From: Bacteroidota bacterium
GTDB lineage: Bacteria; Bacteroidota; Ignavibacteria; Ignavibacteriales; Ignavibacteriaceae
DNA: 10,846 nt
NCBI GenBank assembly: GCA_024278655.1
Contig: JAJRSV010000388.1
Span: 1 to 10,846 of the forward strand
Reading direction: 5' to 3'
Positions 1 through 5,382 of the stretch are shown piece after piece. Position numbers and translations under genes: made by a program. The notes under the pieces were generated by a model. That model was given only the letters and a program-made list of their open reading frames with translations. It did no database searches and was not told where the DNA came from. The stretch's first letter is position 1. The number at the start of each line of letters is the position of its first letter.

Positions 1-975
1 AAAATTGAAAACTATCTTAAACCTTTTTCTCCAACTGTAACTCCTTTTGCTTCAAAGCTTGTTATTGTAAGCAGCAAAAACGGGAAAGAGGGATTAAACC
101 TCATCGGCATACCGCCCGAAGCAAAGCCATCGGGATTGAACAAGGATTTGGTTTCCGGTACGTTCGATTTTAAAAGTGGAAGCAATTCAATTGTTGTTGG
201 AAAGAAGCTCGCAAATAAATTGTTCCTTAAAGTTGGTGATGCGGTAACATTATTTGCCCTAAATAAAGATGAAATACCATCTCCTTCTAACCCGCCGAAC
301 ATCGGAAAATTTAAAATTGCAGGGATCTTCGAAAGCGGAATGGCGGAGTACGATGATCAGTATGCTTACACATCACTGAAAGCGGCGCAGGAGTTATTCG
401 GCATTGGCGATAACATAACCGGATATAACATAAAACTGAAAAACATATCGAAGATAGACAGCTTAACAAAATTTCTTCAACGAAAATTAAGATACCCGCA
501 CTACGTTCGTTCGATTTATCAGATTCACAGGAATATTTTTACGTGGATTGAACTGCAGAAAAAACCGATACCGATTGTACTCGGCTTAATAATTATTGTT
601 GCAGTGTTCAACATCATCGGAACTCTTTTGATGATAGTGCTTGAAAAAACAAATTCAATCGGAATTCTGAAATCAATAGGAGCTAAACGAAAACAAATTG
701 TTAAGATATTCATTCTGCAAGGCATTGCTGTTGCAATTACCGGTATTACACTCGGTAACCTGCTGGCTATAATTTTAATGGAGATCCAGCTTAAGTTTAA
801 TATTATAACACTTCCCTCTTCGGTTTATTTTATGAGTAAGGTTCCTATTTTATTACAACCCGATACGTTTATACTTGTTTCGTTTGTTGCTTTTGTTTTA
901 AGCATAGCCGCTTCTCTTATACCCAGTTACATAGCGGCGCGCATTCGTCCAATTGATTCGCTGAGGTTTAGCTAA
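1..975 (+). CDS. lolC/E: LolC/LolE-family lipoprotein-releasing ABC permease, 3' part (5' end outside window)
   Basis: The frame is open from base 1 to the TAA at 973-975, giving 324 residues. Aligned with the next gene, about 80 N-terminal residues (first helix and start) lie upstream of the window. Visible are the rest of the periplasmic domain, including the family-like stretch GKKLANKLFLKVGDAVTLF at about residues 67-85, and three hydrophobic segments at about 190-213, 235-261 and 289-309. The C-terminus (about 305-322, SLIPSYIAARIRPIDSLR) is the usual FtsX/MacB/LolE-type ending. The VYFMSKVPI stretch before the last helix is also typical of LolC/E. By family knowledge, such permeases pair with a second permease and LolD to extract lipoproteins from the inner membrane for LolA. 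Two permeases followed by an ATPase suggest a heteromeric LolCDE; which one is C and which is E cannot be told. The stop overlaps the next start by one base. Confidence 0.88.
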   Translation, partial: KIENYLKPFSPTVTPFASKLVIVSSKNGKEGLNLIGIPPEAKPSGLNKDLVSGTFDFKSGSNSIVVGKKLANKLFLKVGDAVTLFALNKDEIPSPSNPPNIGKFKIAGIFESGMAEYDDQYAYTSLKAAQELFGIGDNITGYNIKLKNISKIDSLTKFLQRKLRYPHYVRSIYQIHRNIFTWIELQKKPIPIVLGLIIIVAVFNIIGTLLMIVLEKTNSIGILKSIGAKRKQIVKIFILQGIAVAITGITLGNLLAIILMEIQLKFNIITLPSSVYFMSKVPILLQPDTFILVSFVAFVLSIAASLIPSYIAARIRPIDSLRFS

Positions 976-2207
976 TGAACTTTGAATATTTTATAGCACG
1001 AAGATATCTGGTATCGAAGCACAAGATTAATTTTATCACAATCATCTCGATGATTTCGATTGTCGGAATTACAATTGGTGTAGCTGCTCTGATAGTAGTT
1101 CTTTCGGTATTTAACGGATTCGGAAGTCTTGTAACAAAATTCCTGATGAATTTCGAACCGCACATCCGTGTTGAAATTATTTCTCAGCAAGGAATGGCAC
1201 AGCAGGATAAGTTATTGAACCTGCTTCAAAACACAGACGGGATAAATTCTTATTCGGCTTTTGTTTCGGGCAAGGTGCTTGCTTATAACCAAGCCGAGGT
1301 ACAGGTTGTTAATCTAAAAGGAATAAATACAGAAGTTGCTGAAGATGTATATAACTTTAAGTCAAGTATCCGTTACGGTTCCGATAACCTTCATTCCGGA
1401 ACACGGGTTCCTAATGTAATCTTAGGAATGCAGCTTGCAAGCAAACTGCGGGTTGTTACCGGCGATACACTTAATTTAATCTCGCCTGTCGGAATAGAAA
1501 AATCGATAACTCAGTTTTCATTACCGCTTACCGGAAAGGTTAATGTGGAAGGGATTTATGTTTCGAACAACAACGACTACGACGGTTCATACATTATAAC
1601 AGATTTGAAATTCGCACAGTTTTTATTGGGGTACAAAAACAGAATACAGGGTTACGAAATCCGTCTTAATAATTCGGATGACGCCTTTGAAATTAAAGAG
1701 TATCTCCAAAGCAAATTACCTGATAAAGATTTCAGCGTAAGCACATGGTACGATTTTCATAAAGAACTTTACTCGGTAATGGAAATAGAAAGATGGACGG
1801 CTTACTTAATTCTTTCACTTATTATTGCGGTTGCAACGTTTAATATTCTCGGTTCCCTGTCAATGTCGGTAATTGAAAAGAAGCGTGACATAGGAATATT
1901 GAGGACAATGGGAATAAGCGAAAAATCGGTACTTAAAATTTTTATGTTCGAAGGAATACTTATCGGAATTATCGGCACATTACTCGGTGCAGTGATCGGA
2001 TATCTAATTTGTTATTTGCAAATACATTACAACATTTATCCTTTAAATCCGGCTCAATACAAAATCGATTCGCTCCCAATCGAAATCAGATGGTCTGATT
2101 TCTTTTATATAAGCGGTGCATCGATGCTGCTGTCGTTTTTAGCATCGTTGTATCCGGCAAAGCGTGCGGCAAAAGTCAATCCTATTCAGGCAATTAAATG
2201 GGAATAG
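975..2207 (+). CDS. lolC/E: LolC/LolE-family lipoprotein-releasing ABC permease, complete
   Basis: 410 residues, the normal length for LolC/LolE. The N-terminus FEYFIARRYL leads into a first helix at about 21-46. A large periplasmic domain (about 50-270) follows, then three hydrophobic segments at about 274-298, 322-350 and 373-392. Family hallmarks are YKIDSLPI (362-369) just before the last helix and the ending SLYPAKRAAKVNPIQAI (391-407). EKKRDIGILRTMG (301-313) is the cytoplasmic coupling segment after helix 2. The ATG overlaps the upstream TAA (TAATG), and a GAGG at 963-966 sits 8 nt before it, so re-initiation or coupling is likely. It is clearly a paralogue of the preceding gene, with the same layout and diverged sequence. 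Inferred role: half of the permease dimer that moves lipoproteins from inner-membrane leaflet to LolA-type carrier. A generic MacB-like permease is less likely because of the LPI motif and the adjacent LolD. Confidence 0.9.
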   Translation: MNFEYFIARRYLVSKHKINFITIISMISIVGITIGVAALIVVLSVFNGFGSLVTKFLMNFEPHIRVEIISQQGMAQQDKLLNLLQNTDGINSYSAFVSGKVLAYNQAEVQVVNLKGINTEVAEDVYNFKSSIRYGSDNLHSGTRVPNVILGMQLASKLRVVTGDTLNLISPVGIEKSITQFSLPLTGKVNVEGIYVSNNNDYDGSYIITDLKFAQFLLGYKNRIQGYEIRLNNSDDAFEIKEYLQSKLPDKDFSVSTWYDFHKELYSVMEIERWTAYLILSLIIAVATFNILGSLSMSVIEKKRDIGILRTMGISEKSVLKIFMFEGILIGIIGTLLGAVIGYLICYLQIHYNIYPLNPAQYKIDSLPIEIRWSDFFYISGASMLLSFLASLYPAKRAAKVNPIQAIKWE

Positions 2208-2213
2208 TTTTTT

Positions 2214-2900
2214 ATGAGTGATTATATTCTTAAAGCTGAAAATATTTTCAAATCGTATCAGACGAATAAAAAGTTAAAAATTGAAGTTTTAAAAGGAATA
2301 TCATTAAACGTTATCCCCCATAAAATTTCGGTGATAGTCGGTGCATCGGGTGCGGGTAAAAGCACGCTGCTGCATTTGTTAGGTGCTCTCGACAGACCTG
2401 ATTCAGGCAAGGTCATTTACGACGGTAAAAATATATTTGAAATGTCGGATGAAAAATTAGCACGCTTCCGAAGCGAAAACATCGGATTCATTTTTCAGTT
2501 CCATCATCTGCTGCCGGAATTTACTGCGCTCGAAAATGTAATCATTCCGCAAATGATAAAGGATAAACCTATTGAGGAAGCAAAACAAAGAGCCGAAGAA
2601 CTTTTGGAACGTGTCGGATTAAAAGAGAGGATGAACCATAAACCCGCAGAACTTTCCGGCGGCGAGCAGCAAAGGGTTGCGGTTGCACGTGCGCTTGCCA
2701 ACAACCCGCAAATAATTTTTGCCGATGAACCAACCGGTAACCTCGATTCCAAAAACAGCGAGTCAATTCATCAATTAATTTTAGAACTGCGAGACGCTAT
2801 GAATGTTACATTTGTTATTGTAACCCACAATGCAAACCTTGTAAACCTTGCCGATATTGTTTATGAAATTAAGGACGGAAAGCTGAAGGAGAGAGATTGA
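2214..2900 (+). CDS. lolD: Lipoprotein-releasing system ATP-binding protein LolD
   Basis: 228 residues, the standard LolD length. All ABC ATPase motifs are intact: Walker A GASGAGKST (43-51), Q-loop glutamine Q95 within FIFQFHHLLPEFTALENV, signature LSGGEQQ (147-153), Walker B IIFADE (167-172), D-loop NLDS (176-179) and switch histidine H205 in VTHN. The FQFHHLLPEFTALENV segment is characteristic of the LolD/MacB group and of LolD in particular. It powers lipoprotein release by binding the cytoplasmic face of the two permeases. The ATG is 6 bp after the preceding stop. No strong Shine-Dalgarno sequence is seen (only GGGA about 11 nt upstream), which is usual for Bacteroidota-like genomes. With no terminator between them, the three genes are almost certainly one transcript. 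FtsE or MacB would be the alternatives, but the neighbouring LolC/E-type permeases argue for LolD. Confidence 0.93.
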   Translation: MSDYILKAENIFKSYQTNKKLKIEVLKGISLNVIPHKISVIVGASGAGKSTLLHLLGALDRPDSGKVIYDGKNIFEMSDEKLARFRSENIGFIFQFHHLLPEFTALENVIIPQMIKDKPIEEAKQRAEELLERVGLKERMNHKPAELSGGEQQRVAVARALANNPQIIFADEPTGNLDSKNSESIHQLILELRDAMNVTFVIVTHNANLVNLADIVYEIKDGKLKERD

Positions 2901-2904
2901 ATCA

Positions 2905-2933
2905 ATGGATGAATGGATGAATGTTTGAATGGA
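2905..2933. repeat. Short 8-bp tandem repeat (ATGGATGA unit)
   Basis: Two exact copies of ATGGATGA (2905-2912, 2913-2920) are followed by one copy with two mismatches (ATGTTTGA, 2921-2928) and a partial copy (2929-2933). It begins 4 bp after the lolD stop. It may be a slippage-prone microsatellite. No function is evident. Confidence 0.75.
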
Positions 2934-2946
2934 AGACTAAAGATTA

Positions 2947-2980
2947 CCCACCTACTCCCGATAAATCGGGATTCGGTGGG
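2947..2980. repeat. Nested palindromic hairpin downstream of lolD
   Basis: The outer arms CCCACC (2947-2952) and GGTGGG (2975-2980) enclose inner arms CCCGAT (2957-2962) and ATCGGG (2965-2970), with symmetrical 4-nt internal spacers. This gives one long interrupted stem-loop. No T-run follows on either strand, so it is not a canonical intrinsic terminator, though it may cap the lol transcript's 3' end. The hairpin-plus-GGTGGG design resembles the halves of the 7235-7392 element, so a dispersed repeat is my preferred reading. Confidence 0.7.
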
Positions 2981-3102
2981 CAGGAAGTAAAAAGACAAAA
3001 GAAACTTGTAAAATCAGCTTGACTATGCGTGAATGTGGCTTAAACATTAACATTGCCTAAAAATATATCCTGCCGCGTGAAGTAATTCAAATCAATTTAT
3101 AA

Positions 3103-3116
3103 GTCCCGCAAGGGAC
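3103..3116. repeat. Small GTCCC-GCAA-GGGAC hairpin
   Basis: A perfect 5-bp stem (GTCCC 3103-3107, GGGAC 3112-3116) closes a GCAA tetraloop of the stable GNRA type, followed by GG and AT-rich sequence. From general knowledge, short GTCCC/GGGAC hairpins in AT-rich flanks recur between genes in Bacteroidota-like genomes. Whether this is one of a family here cannot be judged from a single copy. Confidence 0.55.
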
Positions 3117-3191
3117 GGATGAAAACACCAATAAATAATTTTACAGATTTAATACAGTATTTTTCTGTAATCAAAATTCTTGTAAAATTAT

Positions 3192-3220
3192 TTGACATTT
3201 TAAAAGATATTTTCGATATT
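3192..3220 (+). promoter_or_regulatory. Weak promoter candidate (TTGACA-17-GATATT)
   Basis: A perfect TTGACA (3192-3197) is followed 17 bp later by GATATT (3215-3220), which matches TATAAT at four of six positions. The flanks are AT-rich and it lies in the only long gap upstream of the T9SS genes. Against it: AT-rich DNA yields such matches by chance, the Bacteroidota sigma factor prefers other motifs, and it would make a leader of about 400 nt. Confidence 0.22.
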
Positions 3221-3303
3221 CACTTGTAGATTTTATATGTCACATACTCGGGGGCTTATCATTGCCTGATAACATAAAAAATAATTTCTACAGTTCCTTC
3301 CCC

Positions 3304-3321
3304 ATATATATATATATATAT
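3304..3321. repeat. (AT)9 dinucleotide tract flanked by imperfect inverted arms
   Basis: Nine uninterrupted AT units lie between a pyrimidine arm (TTCCTTCCC, about 3294-3302) and a purine arm (GGGAGGGAA, 3329-3337). The arms match in eight of nine positions as inverted repeats. The tract is self-complementary, could extrude as a cruciform, and is prone to length change by slippage. Confidence 0.8.
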
Positions 3322-3339
3322 GCAGAGCGGGAGGGAAAT

Positions 3340-3519
3340 ATGTTGAAATTAATTTCTCTCCTTTGTTTATTTCTTTATGAAACTTTTCATAATGTCCCAA
3401 CTGACGGGCAAACATACAATTTTACCATCCGAAGCTTCAGCGAAGGAGGGCATTCATCCAATAAGCCATTCACTGCCAATAAGCGATGGCAGAAAGACTT
3501 TCCCACAGGTTTTACATAG
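3340..3519 (+). CDS. Doubtful small ORF, 59 codons, unknown
   Basis: ATG at 3340 is preceded, 4 nt upstream, by GGGAGGG (3329-3335), a good Shine-Dalgarno match, and the frame runs to TAG at 3517-3519. The first 14 residues (MLKLISLLCLFLYE) are hydrophobic, like a short signal or membrane segment, and the remainder is polar. Another frame over the same DNA (3377-3604) is also open and encodes a different, equally plain peptide. I recognise no family. The purine arm serving as ribosome-binding site also belongs to the inverted repeat around the AT tract, so the match may be incidental. Most likely non-coding or repeat-derived; a small secreted or membrane peptide is possible. Confidence 0.2.
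   Translation: MLKLISLLCLFLYETFHNVPTDGQTYNFTIRSFSEGGHSSNKPFTANKRWQKDFPTGFT
3473..3492. repeat. CTGCCA/TGGCAG hairpin with CCAATAAGC direct repeat
   Basis: Arms CTGCCA (3473-3478) and TGGCAG (3487-3492) enclose an 8-nt loop. The left arm overlaps the second of two exact CCAATAAGC copies (3458-3466 and 3476-3484, start to start 18 bp). No T-run follows. Function unknown. Confidence 0.5.
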
Positions 3520-3558
3520 CTTACTAATAATAAAAGAGAAAATTTCTAACAGCAATAT

Positions 3559-3601
3559 CTCCACCTATGCTAAAAAGCTCCGGTGGGGAAACTTCTTTCC
3601 C
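3559..3601 (+). promoter_or_regulatory. Two overlapping stems in the leader of the first T9SS gene
   Basis: Stem 1 pairs CTCCACC (3559-3565) with GGTGGGG (3582-3588), including one T-G wobble. Stem 2 pairs GGGAAA (3586-3591) with TTTCCC (3596-3601) across a CTTC loop. They compete for G3586-3588, so full stem 1 and stem 2 cannot coexist, although a shortened stem 1 could. Stem 2 ends 23 nt before the ATG at 3625. This could influence mRNA stability or translation; that is inference. Confidence 0.35.
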
Positions 3602-3624
3602 TGAATATTAATTTAGAAAGATAA

Positions 3625-5334
3625 ATGATGAAAAAGATAGTATTTATTTCCTTTGTTATTTTATTTATAAGCATAGCAAGCGCACAGCAAAACATATTTA
3701 ATAAAGAAGCTGAACTGCAGCGTTTTGTTGAGCGTAGTGGAAAAGTTACCGAGACTGCACCAAACATTTATAAGCTTACTTACCCGACCGGAGAAGTAAG
3801 AATATTTAACTTTAATAGCAAAGATAAAATGTATGAACATTTGGAAGGTGTTGACACAACCATAATAAACGTTTGGGAAATAGATACAACACTTTATGCT
3901 TATAAATTTACCTTTTGGCAGAAAGTAGAGATTGTAAACGCTTATGAAGGTATAGTATTTGTTGAAGACCTGAACCAAAATGGATTTTTAGAACTATATG
4001 GCTACAGTGAAGAACATTACCCTTTTGTTGGACCGGTTGTAATTTTTGAACAAGATGCTCAAGGAATATTCAGGAAAATCTATTCTTATGATTCTAACAG
4101 TGTTTTTGTTCAAGGGATTGGGGATGTGGACTCCGACAGTGATAAAGAAATACACTTACGAACAAATGATACACTTAATGGTAAGTTTTATATGGCGGAT
4201 AGTTTAGGCGCGCTACCAACTACCTTTGATTTCATCTTTTACTATTACCCAAATCAAATACAGGATGAAAAATTTGGTGAGTTTGATAACAATAAAATTA
4301 CTGATTGTACTTTTGTTGACGGCAGTAATCCCTCCAAGGTTATAATCTCTGAATTTAGAGATAGCTTAAATAATTTCACCACATTGTTTGAACTGCCGAC
4401 TGAGGGTGATGTTCCTTCCGGCTTTGCCATTAATGATTTTGATGATGACGGAAAAACAGAACTTGTATTTGGTACTGCATTACAGCAGGTATATGTCATA
4501 GAAGCAGTGGATACAAATCAGTATTCAGTTGTTTGGCAAGGATTAGCTCCAACTTATAATGCGTATATGGTCGCAGCGACTAATGATATAGATGGCAACG
4601 GCAAGCCGGAATTCTGGGTTGGCGGTCAGGATTTTAGTGAAGGTATATCAAAATTTTGGGGTTATGAAGCTGATGGAGATAATAGTTATTACCCGGTTGC
4701 GATGATTGAACTAAGATATCTTGTATCTCTCAATGCAGATTATCTTCAATCAGCAGATATAGATAATGATGGCAAAGAGGAATTGATAATTAATCTTGGG
4801 AATTATCTTTTAATATTAAAATTCAACGGTAAACCGAATCAACATAGTTACGAAATCTACTATGCAAAGATTGATGAGTTATCTCAGCCGGGAGCAAATT
4901 TTAGACCCGTAACCATAGCTGATTTAAATAACGATGGTAAAAAAGATATCCTATTGCCGATGGATAAGTATTTAAATCCAAATACCGCTCTGTTTTCATA
5001 TTTATTAGTTCAGGACACAATAACATCAGTATCAGAAGATGATTTCCAGACACCGGATAAATTTGATTTATCACAGAATTACCCGAATCCGTTTAACTCT
5101 ACTTCGCAGATCAAAGTCATTTCAAAAGAACAAAGTAACATACAAGTAGTTATATATGACATATTAGGGAAAGAAATTAGAACACTGTTAGATAAAGAAT
5201 TGCCCGCAGGAGAATATACCATTGAATGGGATGGAAAAGATTCAAATGGTAATATTCTTAACAGCGGAATTTATTTTATCAGAATGAAAGCCAGCAGCTT
5301 TCAAAAAACAATTAAGTCAATTTTAATGAAATAA
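3625..5334 (+). CDS. Secreted T9SS cargo protein with FG-GAP/VCBS-like repeats and C-terminal sorting domain
   Basis: 569 residues. A signal peptide spans about 1-20 (MMKK plus hydrophobic core, likely cleavage after ASA). The body carries spaced calcium-loop-like motifs typical of FG-GAP/VCBS beta-propellers: DLNQNGFLE (115-123), DVDSDSDKE (167-175), DFDDDGKTE (271-279), DIDGNGKPE (321-329), DIDNDGKEE (378-386) and DLNNDGKKD (433-441). The C-terminus (about 480-569) begins FDLSQNYPNPFNSTSQIKV and ends in a FlgD-Ig-like strand pattern (EWDGKDSNGN...GIYFIRMKA). This matches a T9SS type A sorting domain. Expected fate is Sec export, passage through the T9SS outer-membrane pore, then surface attachment or release. 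Ligand or enzymatic activity is not evident, and I see no catalytic motif. Start: tandem ATGATG at 3625-3630, so M1 or M2 could be used; only a weak purine stretch (AGAAAG) precedes it. The next gene is 48 bp downstream and similar in plan. Confidence 0.87.
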   Translation: MMKKIVFISFVILFISIASAQQNIFNKEAELQRFVERSGKVTETAPNIYKLTYPTGEVRIFNFNSKDKMYEHLEGVDTTIINVWEIDTTLYAYKFTFWQKVEIVNAYEGIVFVEDLNQNGFLELYGYSEEHYPFVGPVVIFEQDAQGIFRKIYSYDSNSVFVQGIGDVDSDSDKEIHLRTNDTLNGKFYMADSLGALPTTFDFIFYYYPNQIQDEKFGEFDNNKITDCTFVDGSNPSKVIISEFRDSLNNFTTLFELPTEGDVPSGFAINDFDDDGKTELVFGTALQQVYVIEAVDTNQYSVVWQGLAPTYNAYMVAATNDIDGNGKPEFWVGGQDFSEGISKFWGYEADGDNSYYPVAMIELRYLVSLNADYLQSADIDNDGKEELIINLGNYLLILKFNGKPNQHSYEIYYAKIDELSQPGANFRPVTIADLNNDGKKDILLPMDKYLNPNTALFSYLLVQDTITSVSEDDFQTPDKFDLSQNYPNPFNSTSQIKVISKEQSNIQVVIYDILGKEIRTLLDKELPAGEYTIEWDGKDSNGNILNSGIYFIRMKASSFQKTIKSILMK

Positions 5335-5339
5335 TCATT

Positions 5340-5359
5340 CTCGACACAAAGAAGTCGAG
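5340..5359. repeat. CTCGAC/GTCGAG hairpin between the two T9SS genes
   Basis: A perfect 6-bp stem (5340-5345 with 5354-5359) has an 8-nt A-rich loop and starts 5 bp after the first T9SS stop. There is no T-run, so termination is unlikely. It may stabilise or partition the mRNA of the two-gene transcript, or be a small dispersed repeat. Confidence 0.5.
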
Positions 5360-5382
5360 CCTCAATAGGAAAGGAATTTATA

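Larger units (their letters stand above)
2901..3624. other. Structured intergenic region, no convincing gene
   Basis: This 724-bp stretch separates the lol genes from the T9SS cargo genes. No frame gives a protein I recognise and I see no tRNA or rRNA. It holds, in order, a short 8-bp tandem repeat, a nested GC-rich hairpin, a GTCCC/GGGAC hairpin, alternative TACAG/CTGTA stems (3141-3170), a weak promoter-like sequence, a TTATCA/TGATAA hairpin (3256-3272), an (AT)9 tract, a doubtful 59-codon ORF, a CTGCCA/TGGCAG hairpin and two overlapping stems just before the start at 3625. The density of small palindromes suggests accumulated dispersed repeats plus a long untranslated leader. Confidence 0.7.

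Noticed and set aside
136..975. TTG at 136 as the start of the first permease
   Set aside because: The frame is open back to base 1 and the upstream residues align with the periplasmic domain of the LolC/E family, so the true start is outside the window.
2905..2933. CRISPR or iteron-like array
   Set aside because: Only about 3.6 copies of an 8-bp unit without spacers; too short and degenerate, and no cas or rep gene is near.
2947..2980. Intrinsic terminator for the lol genes
   Set aside because: The hairpin is good, but neither strand has a following T-run, so it is reported as a repeat or hairpin.
3570..3978. - strand frames at 3570-3767 and 3661-3978
   Set aside because: They are antisense to the leader and signal-peptide region of the first T9SS gene, with no recognisable protein features.
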